62,769 nucleotides of DNA from Halorubrum amylolyticum (GTDB taxonomy: Archaea; Halobacteriota; Halobacteria; Halobacteriales; Haloferacaceae): positions 1 through 62,769 of the forward strand of contig NZ_SDJP01000019.1 of assembly GCF_004114995.1 (NCBI RefSeq), read 5' to 3'. Positions 42,727 to 52,539 of the stretch are shown piece after piece. Made by a program: the position numbers and the translations under genes. Within the stretch, counting starts at the first letter, position 1, and each line of letters starts with the position of its first letter. A model generated the notes under the pieces. The model was not told the origin of the DNA. It was given only the letters and a program-made list of their open reading frames with translations, and ran no database searches.

Positions 42727-43260
42727 TTACGCTTCGACGACTTCGATAGCGCCGAGCATCCCGTTCCCTTGGTGGGGAGTGCAGTAGTAGAGCTGGATAC
42801 CGGTGTCGTCGAACGACTGCTCGAACGTGTGGCCCTCCTCGCCGACGGTGTTGCCGCTCTCGAAGTCGGATTCGGAGTTCTCGGCGGAGACCACGTTGTG
42901 GGAGCCGCCCTGACCGGTCCACTCCCAGACGACGGTCGTGCTGGAGTCGATCCGGATCGCGGGCGGATCGAAGGCGAATCCCACGTCGCCGGCGCCGACC
43001 GCGACCGTGACTTCGTCCTTGCCGGTGTAGTCCATGATCGTCCCGTCGTACAGCCGGGCGTCGGCGAGGTACTCGTCGACCTCGCTCGGGACGTCGTCGG
43101 CCGGCGATCCGCCGTCGGAGCCGTCTGAACCGTCGGAACCGTCGGAGCCGTCCGAACTGTCCCCGCCGTCCCCGCCGCCGGAACAGCCGGCGAGCGTTCC
43201 CAGGGTCAGCGCGGCTCCGGTTCCGGCGACGTACCGCCGTCTGGACAGTTTATCAGACAT
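42727..43260 (-). CDS. Halocyanin (blue copper lipoprotein)
   Basis: This 177-residue protein starts with a Tat motif (SRRRYVAGTG) and lipobox (LAGC, Cys26). A (GSD)n linker is followed by a plastocyanin domain. Copper ligands are visible in QGGSHNVVS (His), YYCTPHQGNGML (Cys, His, Met). It is a one-electron carrier on the outer membrane face and a likely donor to the CuA oxidase encoded nearby. The linker repeat SDGSDGSDG resembles that of PstS. Confidence 0.94.
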   Translation of the reverse strand: MSDKLSRRRYVAGTGAALTLGTLAGCSGGGDGGDSSDGSDGSDGSDGSDGGSPADDVPSEVDEYLADARLYDGTIMDYTGKDEVTVAVGAGDVGFAFDPPAIRIDSSTTVVWEWTGQGGSHNVVSAENSESDFESGNTVGEEGHTFEQSFDDTGIQLYYCTPHQGNGMLGAIEVVEA

Positions 43261-43395
43261 CGCTTCGCGGTAGGGGTTCGAGCCTTACAAACCCCTTGAT
43301 GAACTCCGTAATTCGAGAACCGATCGTCGGCCGTCTCGCGGGTGGAGCGGCCCGCCGTCGGCGGCTTTATTCGGTGGCGCCACCGTGATCGGTGC

Positions 43396-43995
43396 ATGCG
43401 GGAGGACGAGCTGGCGACTCGCGTGGTCGATCACTACGCGGCGGTCCACGACGACCCCGAGGTCCGGCTGGAGGAGCCGTACGACGCGGAGGGGCGCAGG
43501 GGAGTCGTCGACGTGTACGTCCGCCTCCGCACGCCCGAACGCGTCGACCACGTCATCGAACTCAAGGGCGACGCCGCCGTTCGACGCGCGACCGGCGCCA
43601 ACGAGGTCCTCCGGCAGTACCGTCGGATGGAGCGGTACTTCCACGCCGACGCGAGCCACGCGCTCCGCCCGAAGCTCGGCCGCACCGAGCCGGGCGCGCG
43701 GTACCTGCTCTGTTTCGCGCCGACCCCGACCTGCGTCCATCACGTCGCCACCCACCGGTCGCTGTACGGCTCCGTCGACGCGGCGGCGCGGGTCGACGAC
43801 GTACCCGCTGTCCGGACCGTTGCGTTCCTCACCGGGCTCGACGGCGACCCCGCCGACCTCGGGATGGTGTCGGTCAACGGGGACGCGCCGTTCGGTTCCG
43901 CGGCGTTCCTGAGCGCCGTTCCCGAGGACTCACGCCTGGCCGAGAGTATCCGGCGGGTCGACGACGACGTGATCGACCCGGAACGCTCGGGGTGA
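43396..43995 (+). CDS. Possible PD-(D/E)XK nuclease-like protein
   Basis: This 199-residue protein (MREDELATRVVDHYAAVHDD) has GVVDVYVRLRT followed by DHVIELKGDA: Asp39, Glu55-x-Lys57, with Gln74 in EVLRQYRRMERYF. That layout fits a PD-(D/E)XK phosphodiesterase core. The later part has HVATHRSLYGSVDAAARV. The last six codons (DPERSG) are encoded by the first unit of a 19-bp tandem repeat, so the natural C-terminus may have been changed. Function is not proven. Confidence 0.7.
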   Translation: MREDELATRVVDHYAAVHDDPEVRLEEPYDAEGRRGVVDVYVRLRTPERVDHVIELKGDAAVRRATGANEVLRQYRRMERYFHADASHALRPKLGRTEPGARYLLCFAPTPTCVHHVATHRSLYGSVDAAARVDDVPAVRTVAFLTGLDGDPADLGMVSVNGDAPFGSAAFLSAVPEDSRLAESIRRVDDDVIDPERSG

Positions 43996-44094
43996 CCCGG
44001 AACGCTCGGGGTGACCCGGAACGCTCGGGGTGACCCGGAACGCTCGGGGTGACCCGGAACGCTCGGGGTGGCCCGGAACGCTCGGGGCGACCCG
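43978..44094. repeat. Six 19-bp tandem repeats
   Basis: GTGACCCGGAACGCTCGGG recurs with a strict 19-bp period (GAACGCTCGG at 43981, 44000, 44019, 44038, 44057 and 44076), with small changes in the last two units. The array covers the 3' end of the gene at 43396 and the tail of the decayed gene on the other strand. Units are contiguous with no spacers, so it is not a CRISPR. Confidence 0.9.
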
Positions 44095-44535
44095 GCTCTC
44101 CGGCGCCGCGGATCGCCGACCGCTCGGCGGGCGCCTGAGCCACGAACCAGCTGTCGGTGAAGTCCGCGCCGTCGCCGGCGTGAATCACCGCGTCGAGGTC
44201 CGACGAGAGGCCGTCCGGGACCCCGTAGAGGCGCGTGTCGACGCCCGTCGCCGACACGCGCTCGTACACGTCGCGCGTTCCGACCTCGTCGTCGAGCCGC
44301 GAGAGCCGTTGGAACGACGACCGGATCGTCCCGTCGCTCGCCGTCCAGGCGGCCCGCTCGATGAACCGCGAGACGGTGATCAAGAGGAGCTTCTGGCGGT
44401 TCGACTCCGGGCACCCGCGCAGCGAGAACGTCGTGTCGGCGAGCATGTTCAACACGGGGTCCGGGTCGGTGCGGTTGACGAGGACGATGGACCGGTCGAC
44501 GCCGTCGACCGGTCGAGGAACTGTGCGAGCGTCAC
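44094..44535 (-). pseudogene. Decayed DICT-domain sensory protein gene
   Basis: A GTG at 44535, about 28 nt after a TTTATCG box, would begin VTLAQFLDR. The next frame then carries VDGVDRSIVLVNRTDPDPVLNMLADTTFSLRG to AVIHAGDGADFTDSWFVAQ, which resembles a DICT sensory domain. One extra G at about 44507-44512 (GG to GGG) would restore the frame. The domain end is also lost: after SWFVAQAPAE the frame enters the 19-bp repeats and continues to 43874 with no family resemblance. Two defects argue for a pseudogene. Confidence 0.6.
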
Positions 44536-44638
44536 GTGCTCGGACTCCGCCAGTTGCGCCGATAAACGTTCCTTCGCGGTTATCCGGCCTGAAAAACGGG
44601 TTGACCGTGGCAAGCCGTCTGTCCAAATTCGGGCGATC

Positions 44639-46204
44639 CTACGCGCCGACCGCGTCTTCGAGCAGCTGGAGCGGGTGCTCGACCTCGTAGCCGGTGCCGT
44701 GTTCCATCTGCATCGCGCAGGTCGGGCACTCGGTCATCCCCACGTCGCCCTCGGCGTCCTCCATGTGCTCGAACATCTCGGCGCCGATCTCCATCGATGT
44801 CTCGTACTTCTCCGCCTTCCAGCCGTAGGTGCCGGAGATGCCCGAACAGGAGTCGCCGACGTCCTCCATCTCCACGCCGTCGACGTCGCGGAACGTCTCG
44901 ACGGCCTGCCGCGAGAGTCCCTGATTGCGGGCGTGACACGGCGCGTGGTAGGCGAACGCCTGCTCGTCGGCGAGCTCGGTCCCCGCCAGTTCGCCCTCCA
45001 GATCCTCGTTGATCCGGAGGTACTCCAGCGCCTCGTAGGTGTGCTCGGAGACGTCCTCGATCCCGTGGATGTCGAACAGCTCGGGGTACTCCTGCCGCAG
45101 CGACAGCGAGCAGGAGGTACAGGAGGCGATCACGTCGGCGCCCTCGCCGATCGCCTCGACGAGGTTCTCGACGTTCGTCTCCGCGTGCCGGCGCGCGTCC
45201 TTCAGCATGCCGTTCGCGAACATCGGCGTGCCGGAGCACTTCTGCGGGGGCACCAGCACCTCGTAGCCGAAGTGCTCGTAGACTGAGACCAATGCCTTGC
45301 CGACCTCCGGCGTGTTGTAGTTGGAGTAGCAGCCGTGGAAGTACGCGACGCGCTTGTCGGGGTTCTCCACCTTCGCGCCGCCGCGGGCCTTCCACCACTC
45401 GCGGAAGGTCTCGGTGGCGAAGTCGGGGAACTCGCGGTCGCCCGCGATCCCGAGCACCTTCTCGCCGAGCGTCATCGCGCCCGGGATCTTCGTCGCGGCG
45501 TTCGCCAGCCGCGGCACCTTGCTCGCGATGGACGCGAAGAAGCGGTAGTTCGAGAGGATGCGGTTCCGGATGTACTCCCGCGAGAGCTTCTCCATCTGTT
45601 CCTCGACGAACTGGCCGCGGGCCTCGTTGTGCATCTGCGAGAGCGGCACGGAGGAGGGGCACGCGTCGTCACAGCGCATGCAGTTCGAACAGGAGGTGAT
45701 CGACTCGTCGATGTCGTGGTCGTCCTTGCGCTTGAGCCGCCACTGCTCCGGCCCTTGGAACTTCGGCCCCGGGAACTCCTCGTCGACCTCGGCGACCGGA
45801 CAGGAGGTGTCACAGCTCGTGCACTTGTAACAGGAGTCGGCGCCCTCCCGGAGATCCAGATCGCCGCCCGGGAACACGTCCACCGGATCGTACGCGTCCG
45901 GGTCGAGTTCGACCGAGTCGCTCCCGCCGGTCGCGCTCTCGACGCCGCCGTCGGTGGCGGCGCGGTCCGCGGTCGGGTCGCCGCCCGCGGCGGAGTCCGC
46001 GGCGAGGCCGTCACCGGCTCCCGCCTCGGGAACCTCCCCGTCGTCGGGGACGAAGATCGACGGCTGCTCGTCGCGTCCCGCCTCCGGGACGCCGGGGGTG
46101 GCCGCGGGCTCGCTCTCGTCGCGGTCGCCACCGGCAGACCCGTCCGCGCCTCCCGTTCCGTTCCCCTCCTCCGCGTCCCCGTCGTCGTCCGTGTGTCGTG
46201 TCAT
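44639..46204 (-). CDS. glpC: Glycerol-3-phosphate dehydrogenase subunit C (iron-sulfur)
   Basis: This 521-residue subunit passes electrons from GlpA to the quinone pool. An acidic, low-complexity N-terminus (about residues 1-105) precedes two 4Fe-4S motifs (CYKCTSCDTSCPV and CSNCMRCDDACPS). Two CCG-type domains follow (GCYSNYNTPEVGKAL...CCG variant CSGTPM; CHARNQGLSRQ ... DSCSGISGTYGW). The final TECPTCAMQMEHG supplies further cysteines. Its start overlaps glpB by 4 nt. Confidence 0.93.
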   Translation of the reverse strand: MTRHTDDDGDAEEGNGTGGADGSAGGDRDESEPAATPGVPEAGRDEQPSIFVPDDGEVPEAGAGDGLAADSAAGGDPTADRAATDGGVESATGGSDSVELDPDAYDPVDVFPGGDLDLREGADSCYKCTSCDTSCPVAEVDEEFPGPKFQGPEQWRLKRKDDHDIDESITSCSNCMRCDDACPSSVPLSQMHNEARGQFVEEQMEKLSREYIRNRILSNYRFFASIASKVPRLANAATKIPGAMTLGEKVLGIAGDREFPDFATETFREWWKARGGAKVENPDKRVAYFHGCYSNYNTPEVGKALVSVYEHFGYEVLVPPQKCSGTPMFANGMLKDARRHAETNVENLVEAIGEGADVIASCTSCSLSLRQEYPELFDIHGIEDVSEHTYEALEYLRINEDLEGELAGTELADEQAFAYHAPCHARNQGLSRQAVETFRDVDGVEMEDVGDSCSGISGTYGWKAEKYETSMEIGAEMFEHMEDAEGDVGMTECPTCAMQMEHGTGYEVEHPLQLLEDAVGA

Positions 46205-47571
46205 TGAGTTGCCTCCGTCGCCGCCTGCCGTCCCGCCACGATCCCCGTCGCGAGCGACACCCCGCTCGCGGACTTCTCTCTCGCCACGTCCGCGCCGCCG
46301 ACGACCCCGCCGGCCGCGAAGACGTTGTCGTACGCCGCGTCGCCGGCCGCGTCCAGCGCGCGCCCGTCCTCGCCGATCCGCACGCCGAAGCGCGCGTACG
46401 GCTGGTCGCCGAACGCGTCGTCGACGAACCACTCGTAGCGGTCCGCCGGCTGCTTGACGTGCAGGTCGAAGACGGGCTCGCGGACGCCCTCGCGGTCCGA
46501 GTCGAGTCCCTTCCCGACGAGCCCGCCGGTCGCGAGCACGAAGGCGTCGGCGCCGTACGGCGTCTCCCGGCCCTTCCGGTCGACCGCGACCGTCTCGATC
46601 GCCCCGTCCGCCTCGGTCTCGATCCCGACGACGGGGTTGCCGGTCTCGAACCGGACGCCTTCGGCGTCGAGCGCGTCGTACAGCCGGTCCTCCAGCCGCA
46701 GGCCGGGGAGGCTCGGCGGCCCCATCGGGATCTCGAAGACGTCGGCGCCGAGCCGGTCGGCAAGCTCGGCGCGCACCGCGTCGCCCGCCTGATCGCCGAG
46801 GAACGCCGGGAAGCCGACGCGCTCGACGCCGCCAGCCTCGTCGACCACGTCGTGAAGGTGGGGCGCGACCGCCTTCGCCAGCGCCTCGCGGGCGGGCGTC
46901 CCGTCGATCGCCTCGTCGTGGTCGAGCGCCTTCGCGAGCCGGGTGACCTTCGTGTCCGCCCGGAACGCCTCGGCGAACTCCACCTCCGCGCCGGCGACGT
47001 CGAAGGGGACGCCCGCGGCCTCCAGCCGCCCCGCGAAGGCGCGCGCGTCGTACTCGGTGAGCGACCGGAACCCGACGATGAGGGCGGGCCGGTCGTCGCT
47101 CGCGAGGCCGGCCTCGGCGGCGGCAGGGTAGCGCGCGATCGGCTTCACGCTCCCGCCGAACGTCGGGAGGAGCGCGTTGGTGTCGGTGTGACTCCCGCGG
47201 TACGCGTCGCCCGCGAGTTCGTCGAACAGGTCCAACCCCTCCCGGAGCGCGTCGGCGCCGAGGACCCGGTAGGGGTGGGTCTCCGGGAGCCGGTCGATCG
47301 CCTCGAAGGGATCGGCGAGGGGGCCATCCGGGTCGGGCCAGTCGTCGCGGTCGAGCTCGCGGCCCGCGGTCGGCGGTCCGTCGCGCAGGGGTCGTGCTGG
47401 CTCCGTCGCCGGCACGTAGCCGAGCGCGTCGATCAGCCCCGAGGCCTGCCGGAGCGTGCTCGCCTTGTGGGAGACGAGCCGCACGTCGGCGCCCTCGCGG
47501 GCCGCCGCGATCGCTGCGGTGATCGCCGCCACCCCCCCGCCGACGACGAGCACGTCGCTATCGATCGCCAT
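46201..47571 (-). CDS. glpB: Glycerol-3-phosphate dehydrogenase subunit B
   Basis: This 456-residue flavin-binding subunit of the anaerobic-type complex starts with [32 protein letters not shown], a dinucleotide-binding motif. It ends with [36 protein letters not shown], as in GlpB. It overlaps glpA by 14 nt and glpC by 4 nt, so all three are translated as a coupled unit. Confidence 0.92.
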   Translation of the reverse strand: MAIDSDVLVVGGGVAAITAAIAAAREGADVRLVSHKASTLRQASGLIDALGYVPATEPARPLRDGPPTAGRELDRDDWPDPDGPLADPFEAIDRLPETHPYRVLGADALREGLDLFDELAGDAYRGSHTDTNALLPTFGGSVKPIARYPAAAEAGLASDDRPALIVGFRSLTEYDARAFAGRLEAAGVPFDVAGAEVEFAEAFRADTKVTRLAKALDHDEAIDGTPAREALAKAVAPHLHDVVDEAGGVERVGFPAFLGDQAGDAVRAELADRLGADVFEIPMGPPSLPGLRLEDRLYDALDAEGVRFETGNPVVGIETEADGAIETVAVDRKGRETPYGADAFVLATGGLVGKGLDSDREGVREPVFDLHVKQPADRYEWFVDDAFGDQPYARFGVRIGEDGRALDAAGDAAYDNVFAAGGVVGGADVAREKSASGVSLATGIVAGRQAATEATQ

Positions 47572-49327
47572 CGGTCCCTCCGTTGGCGCTCGCGTCGTCA
47601 GCTGCGCGACCGCCGTTCGCGCTCGCGTCGTCAGCTGCGCGACCGCCGTCGGTCGCCGCGGTTCCCGCGTCGAACGCCCCGAAGTCGACCTCGCCGTCGA
47701 GGTTCGCCGGGTCGCCGTCGCGGTTCATCGTGGTGGCGTGCAGCAGGTGATTCAGCATCGCCTGCGAGAGCTGGCGCCCCCACAGCGCGTGCCGCTGGCC
47801 CTTCCAGCGCTCCTGGTACAGCTCGTCTTCCGCGTCGCGGACCACCGGCTCCGGGTACTCCCGTGCCAGCTCCGCGGCGATCCGGTGCGAGCAGAACCCG
47901 CCCTGACAGTTCCCCATCGAGGCGCGGGTGCGCAGCCGGACCGCGTTGAGGTCGCTGCCCGCCCCGCCGATCGCGTCCCGTATCTCCGCGCGGGTGACGC
48001 CCTCGCACTCGCAGACGACGGGGTTCGGGTCGGACGAGGAGAGCACGTCGTCGGCGCGCGAGCCGAGCCGCTGACCGGACCGGCGGGCCACCGGGGACCG
48101 GAGCCCGAACTCGTCCATCAGCTCGTCCATGCGCGCCGGGTCCTCCGAGCCCGGCAGCGGCGCGTCGGCGGTGTCGCAGGCGGCGTCGTGGCCGAGCGCG
48201 TCGCAGACGTGGTCGCTGATGGACTCGGCCATCATGCGGTAGGTGGTGAGCTTTCCGCCGACGATGGTGGTCATCCCCGGCAGGTCGTCGCGGTCGCCGT
48301 GGTCCAAGAGGAAGTAGTCGCGCGTGATGTCGGTCGGGTCCTCGGTGCCGGTTCCGGGGGGCTCGTAGAGGGGACGAACGCCCCAGAACGACCGCAGCGT
48401 CCGGGCGTCCTTCAGCGCCGGGACCAGCTCCGAGAGCGTCTCGATCATCAGGTCGACCTCCCACTCCTCCTCGGGGTAGTCCTCGGGGTCGTCGACCTCC
48501 TCGTCGGTCGTGCCGAGGATGCAGGCGGTCTCGTGTGGAACGACGATGTCGGCGTCGCCCTTCGGCCGACACCGGTTGATCACGGTGTCGACCTGCCGGG
48601 TGTTCATCACCGTCATCACGCCCTTCGAGGGGCGCACCTCCACGTCGACGCCGGCCATCTCGCCGACGTTGCCCGCCCACGCCCCGGTGGCGTTGACGAC
48701 GTGGCGCGCGCGGATCTCCTCGGTCGATCCCGGCTCGCGGTGGACGCGCTCGCCGGGACCGGTCTCGTGTTCGACCTCGACGCCGACGACCGCGCCGTCC
48801 TCGACGAGCACGTCGGTCACCGGGGCGTGCGTCTCGATCCGGGCGCCGTGCTCGCGGGCGTCGGCCGCGTTGGCGACGCAGAGGCGGAAGGGGTCGACCG
48901 CACCGTCCGGCAGCGCGATCGCCTTCTCCACGTCGCGGGCGAGGTACGGCTCGCGACTCCGCGCCTCCTCGCCGTCGATCACCTCGACCGGGATGTCGCA
49001 GGCGCGGCACCCCTCCAGCTTCTCCTGAAAGTACTCCTCGGAGTCCTCCGGACGCTTGACGAACAGCCCGCCGGTCTCCTCGACGCAGTGGCCCGCGATC
49101 TCGCGGACCACCATGTTCTCCTCGATGCACTCGCGCGCGCTCTTCCGGTCGGAGACCGCGTACCGCCCCCCGCTGTGTAAGAGCCCGTGCATCCGCCCCG
49201 TCGTGCCGTGCGTCAGGTTCCCCTTCTCGACGAGCACCGCGTCGAGCCCCCGCCGAGCCAAGTCCCTGACGACGCCGCACCCCGTCGATCCCCCGCCGAC
49301 GACGACGACGTCCACCTGTCGATCCAT
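47558..49327 (-). CDS. glpA: Glycerol-3-phosphate dehydrogenase subunit A
   Basis: This 589-residue FAD enzyme oxidises sn-glycerol 3-phosphate to dihydroxyacetone phosphate. The N-terminal FAD motif is [21 protein letters not shown], followed by [18 protein letters not shown] and [13 protein letters not shown]-terminal BFD-like domain has [15 protein letters not shown] and MGNCQGGFC. The last ~30 residues repeat an Ala/Asn/Gly motif ([11 protein letters not shown] twice). It heads the glpABC operon, divergent from glpK. Confidence 0.95.
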   Translation of the reverse strand: MDRQVDVVVVGGGSTGCGVVRDLARRGLDAVLVEKGNLTHGTTGRMHGLLHSGGRYAVSDRKSARECIEENMVVREIAGHCVEETGGLFVKRPEDSEEYFQEKLEGCRACDIPVEVIDGEEARSREPYLARDVEKAIALPDGAVDPFRLCVANAADAREHGARIETHAPVTDVLVEDGAVVGVEVEHETGPGERVHREPGSTEEIRARHVVNATGAWAGNVGEMAGVDVEVRPSKGVMTVMNTRQVDTVINRCRPKGDADIVVPHETACILGTTDEEVDDPEDYPEEEWEVDLMIETLSELVPALKDARTLRSFWGVRPLYEPPGTGTEDPTDITRDYFLLDHGDRDDLPGMTTIVGGKLTTYRMMAESISDHVCDALGHDAACDTADAPLPGSEDPARMDELMDEFGLRSPVARRSGQRLGSRADDVLSSSDPNPVVCECEGVTRAEIRDAIGGAGSDLNAVRLRTRASMGNCQGGFCSHRIAAELAREYPEPVVRDAEDELYQERWKGQRHALWGRQLSQAMLNHLLHATTMNRDGDPANLDGEVDFGAFDAGTAATDGGRAADDASANGGRAADDASANGGTDGDR

Positions 49328-49716
49328 GTCGAACCGGTCGGACCCCGTCCACTTTACTTTACCTCATGGAGGGAGCCGTCCATAACAATCAGGGACGTTC
49401 AAGTAGTACAATGGTTGTCGACATCGGTTAGTTTATGTGTCTACTTTTTCGCTCGCCACGAATTCCGGATTTTAACAGGAAGATTATTATGGTAGTACAT
49501 TATGTTCACGGGTGGCGTGGTAGCTTCCGTGAAGATATATCGCGGCGGCGACACCGCCTCACCGGGAGAGGTGCGGACGACGGCTCGGCCGGTGGCGGGG
49601 CGAACGCGGCGTCGCGCTCGACGCTCCGGGGGACGAACGGTGCCCTCGGTCGGCGCTCGCCGTGCGATCGTCGCCGACGCCGCGAGCGGACCAGCGCCAC
49701 AGGAGGGATCCAACAC
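49328..49716. promoter_or_regulatory. Divergent glpA/glpK control region
   Basis: This 389-bp stretch has an unusually AT-rich middle (about 49380-49510). GTAGTACA occurs at 49403-49410 and again at 49492-49499, and ACAATGGTTGT (49408-49418) is a small inverted repeat. Candidate TATA boxes for glpK are GATTATTATGG (49482-49492) and AGATATATC (49533-49541). For glpA, CATAAC at about 49381-49386 is possible. It is likely to hold the sites that respond to glycerol; no gene is seen. Confidence 0.5.
49701..49706 (+). promoter_or_regulatory. Strong Shine-Dalgarno of glpK
   Basis: AGGAGG lies 11 nt before the ATG at 49717 and fixes the glpK start against the open frame reaching upstream. Confidence 0.6.
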
Positions 49717-51246
49717 ATGACACAGTACGTCGGTGCGATAGACCAAGGGACGACTGGCACCCGATTCATGGTGTTCGACCACGAGGGGCAGGTCGTCGCG
49801 AACGCCTACGAACAGCACGAACAGATCTATCCCAACCCGGGCTGGGTCGAGCACGACCCGATCGAGATCTGGGAGAACACCAAGCAGGTCGTCCTCGACG
49901 GCCTCGCCGACGCGGGGCTGGAGGCGGACCAGCTCGAGGCCATCGGGATCACGAACCAGCGCGAGACGACGATCGTCTGGGACCGCGAGACGGGGAAGCC
50001 GGTCCACAACGCCCTCGTGTGGCAGGACCGTCGGACCACGGACCGCGTCGAGGAGCTGCAGGAGGCGGGCAAGGTCGAGGAGATCCGCGAGAAGACCGGC
50101 CTCGAGGCCGACGCGTACTTCTCCGCGACCAAGACCGAGTGGATTCTCGACAACGCCGAGCCGCTCAAGATGCAGAGCTCCCGCGGCGGCGACCTCCGCG
50201 ACCGCGCCCGCGAGGGCGAGCTCGTCATGGGGACGATCGACTCGTGGCTCATCGACAACCTGACGGGCAACCACATCACGGACGTCACCAACGCCTCCCG
50301 GACGATGCTGTACAACATCCGGGAGCTGGAGTGGGACGACGAGCTCTTGGCGGAGTTCGACGTGCCGAAGGAGATGGTGCCCGAGGTACGCCCCTCCTCC
50401 GACGAGGAGTACTACGGTCACACCGACGCGGACGGCTTCCTCGGCGAGGCGGTCCCGGTCGCCGGCGCCCTGGGCGACCAGCAGGCGGCGCTGTTCGGTC
50501 AGACCTGCTTCGACGAGGGCGACGCGAAGAACACCTACGGCACGGGTTCCTTCTACCTGATGAACACGGGCACCGACGCCGTCGAGTCCGACCACGGACT
50601 CCTGACGACGATCGGGTTCCAGATGTCCGGCGAGCCCGTCCAGTACGCGCTCGAAGGGTCCATCTTCATCACCGGCGCCGCGATCGAGTGGCTCGAAGAC
50701 GTGGACCTGATCAACAACGCGGCCCAGACCGCGGAGCTGGCGCGGTCGGTCGACTCCACCGACGGCGTCTACATGGTCCCGGCGTTCACCGGACTCGGCG
50801 CGCCCCACTGGGACGGGCGCGCTCGCGGGACCATCGTCGGGATGACCCGCGGCACCGGCAAAGAGCACATCGTGCGGGCGACGCTCGAAAGCATCGCCTA
50901 CCAGACCCGCGACGTCGCCGAGGCCATGGAGGCTGACTCCGGCGTCGAGACCACGAGTCTCCGCGTCGACGGCGGCGCGGTCAAGAACAACTTCCTCTGT
51001 CAGCTCCAGTCGGACATCATCCAGACGGAGATCGCACGGCCCGAGGTCGACGAGACCACGGCGCTCGGCTCGGCGTACGCCGCCGGCCTCGCCGTGGGCT
51101 ACTGGGACACCGTCGACGAGCTCCGCGACAACTGGCAGGTGGACCGCGAATTCACGCCCGAGAAGGAGCAAGCGGAGGTCGACAAGCTGTACGACCGCTG
51201 GGGCGACGCCGTCGAGAAGTCCCTCGACTGGGCACAGGAGGAGTAA
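49717..51246 (+). CDS. glpK: Glycerol kinase
   Basis: This 509-residue FGGY-family kinase makes glycerol 3-phosphate from glycerol and ATP, the first step of glycerol use. The N-terminal ATPase loop is YVGAIDQGTTGTRFMVFD. Further motifs are GITNQRETTIVWDRETGKP, ALVWQDRRTTDRV and GALGDQQAALFGQ. The C-terminal half has YMVPAFTGLGAPHWDGRARGTIVGMTRGT and LRVDGGAVKNNFLCQLQSDI. Glycerol is a major carbon source for haloarchaea, and this gene is divergent from glpABC. It is followed after 3 nt by a membrane protein. Confidence 0.97.
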   Translation: MTQYVGAIDQGTTGTRFMVFDHEGQVVANAYEQHEQIYPNPGWVEHDPIEIWENTKQVVLDGLADAGLEADQLEAIGITNQRETTIVWDRETGKPVHNALVWQDRRTTDRVEELQEAGKVEEIREKTGLEADAYFSATKTEWILDNAEPLKMQSSRGGDLRDRAREGELVMGTIDSWLIDNLTGNHITDVTNASRTMLYNIRELEWDDELLAEFDVPKEMVPEVRPSSDEEYYGHTDADGFLGEAVPVAGALGDQQAALFGQTCFDEGDAKNTYGTGSFYLMNTGTDAVESDHGLLTTIGFQMSGEPVQYALEGSIFITGAAIEWLEDVDLINNAAQTAELARSVDSTDGVYMVPAFTGLGAPHWDGRARGTIVGMTRGTGKEHIVRATLESIAYQTRDVAEAMEADSGVETTSLRVDGGAVKNNFLCQLQSDIIQTEIARPEVDETTALGSAYAAGLAVGYWDTVDELRDNWQVDREFTPEKEQAEVDKLYDRWGDAVEKSLDWAQEE

Positions 51247-51249
51247 TCC

Positions 51250-52341
51250 ATGAACGAACTCCTCCTTCAAGTTCCGGTCATCGAGATGAGCACGGAGCAG
51301 TTCCTCCTGCTCTTCATCACCGCCCTCGCCGGCGGGGCGTTCGGCGCCGCCCTCGGCGCGCTTCCGTCGTTCATCTTCACCGGGTTCGTCGTCTTCCTCG
51401 GTGAGGGGCTCAACGTCCTCCAGAGTCAGGTCGGCCAGCTCGACGCGGTGCCGGCCGGCGAGCTCGCGGTCGGCATCACCGGCGTCATCGGATTCGGGGC
51501 GGTCACCGGTCCGCACATCGCGTTCGCGGGCGGCGTGGCCGCCACGGCGTACGCCGGCAAGAAGTACCCAGACATGGAGCCCGCCGGCTGGGACTACCAC
51601 TTCGGGAAGAACATCCTGTACGCGTTCGGGACGAAGCCCGACATCTTGGCCGTCGGGGCGATATTCGGCGTGATCGGGATGTTGATCACCCAGCTCGCAA
51701 ACGGCCTCTTCCTCAACGTGCTGTCGATGACGCCGCCGACGGACTTCATCGCGGTGTCGGTGTTCGCGACGGCGTTCCTCGCGCGGCCCGTCTTCGGCTA
51801 CCCGATCGTCGGGAAGCCGGCCGGCGACGGACTCCTCGACATGTCGCCGTTCGAGCGGGAGGAGTCGCATCCGATGGCCGACGACGGGGGTCAGGAACAC
51901 GCCGGGCGGCTGGCGACCGAGCCGTGGCTCCCGCACCAGTACAAGTGGTCGGGCGTCACCGCCATCGGGCTCGTCGGCGGGGTTCTCGGCGGGTACATCT
52001 GGCTCCAGACGGGGAGCATCTTCCTCGGCTACGGCATCTCCGCGATGAGCCTGCTGTTCCTGAACCTCGGCGTCGCGAAGATCCCGGTGACCCACCACAT
52101 CACGCTGCTCGGTGCGGTCGGCGCGGTCGTCATCGACCCCGTCGCGGGCAGCGTCGTCGCGCTGATCGCGGGCGGCGTCCTCGGGGCCCTCAGCGGTCTC
52201 GTGGGTGAGGTCACCCAGCGGCTGTTCTACTCGCACTCCGGGACCCACGTCGACCCGCCGGCGATGGCCATCGCGATCATGATGCTTGCCGTCGGCATCC
52301 TCGCCATCCTCGGCGTCCTGCCGAACGCCGGGTACCTCTAG
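51250..52341 (+). CDS. Membrane protein linked to glycerol kinase, possibly glycerol uptake
   Basis: This 363-residue polytopic protein has about eight to nine helices (FLLLFITALAGGAFGAALGALPSFIFTGFVVFLG, then AIFGVIGMLITQLANGLFL, and others). It is not of the aquaporin/MIP type: no NPA motifs are seen. The start is 3 nt after the glpK stop, and this pairing occurs in other haloarchaea, which suggests glycerol transport or membrane organisation. Function is inferred from context only. Confidence 0.8.
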   Translation: MNELLLQVPVIEMSTEQFLLLFITALAGGAFGAALGALPSFIFTGFVVFLGEGLNVLQSQVGQLDAVPAGELAVGITGVIGFGAVTGPHIAFAGGVAATAYAGKKYPDMEPAGWDYHFGKNILYAFGTKPDILAVGAIFGVIGMLITQLANGLFLNVLSMTPPTDFIAVSVFATAFLARPVFGYPIVGKPAGDGLLDMSPFEREESHPMADDGGQEHAGRLATEPWLPHQYKWSGVTAIGLVGGVLGGYIWLQTGSIFLGYGISAMSLLFLNLGVAKIPVTHHITLLGAVGAVVIDPVAGSVVALIAGGVLGALSGLVGEVTQRLFYSHSGTHVDPPAMAIAIMMLAVGILAILGVLPNAGYL

Positions 52342-52539
52342 CGCCGATCCCCCGATCGGCCCCGAACCGACTCGACCGCGCGGCGGTCGCCGTGCGGTCG
52401 CAACGCGCGCAGCACGCGCCCACGACCAACCGCCGGACCCACCAATGGAACGTCACACGAGACGCGGCCGACGACCAGTTCCGGCCGGTAGCGACCGCGC
52501 TCCCCTCCGGTTTTATCGGATCACCGCGGAGGGTTGCCC

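Noticed and set aside
43262..43300. tRNA-like T-arm (GGGGTTCGAGCC)
   Set aside because: No acceptor or anticodon stems can be formed around it. It is upstream sequence of the halocyanin gene.
43978..44094. Possible CRISPR array
   Set aside because: The 19-bp units are head-to-tail without spacers, and no cas genes lie near. It is a simple tandem array.
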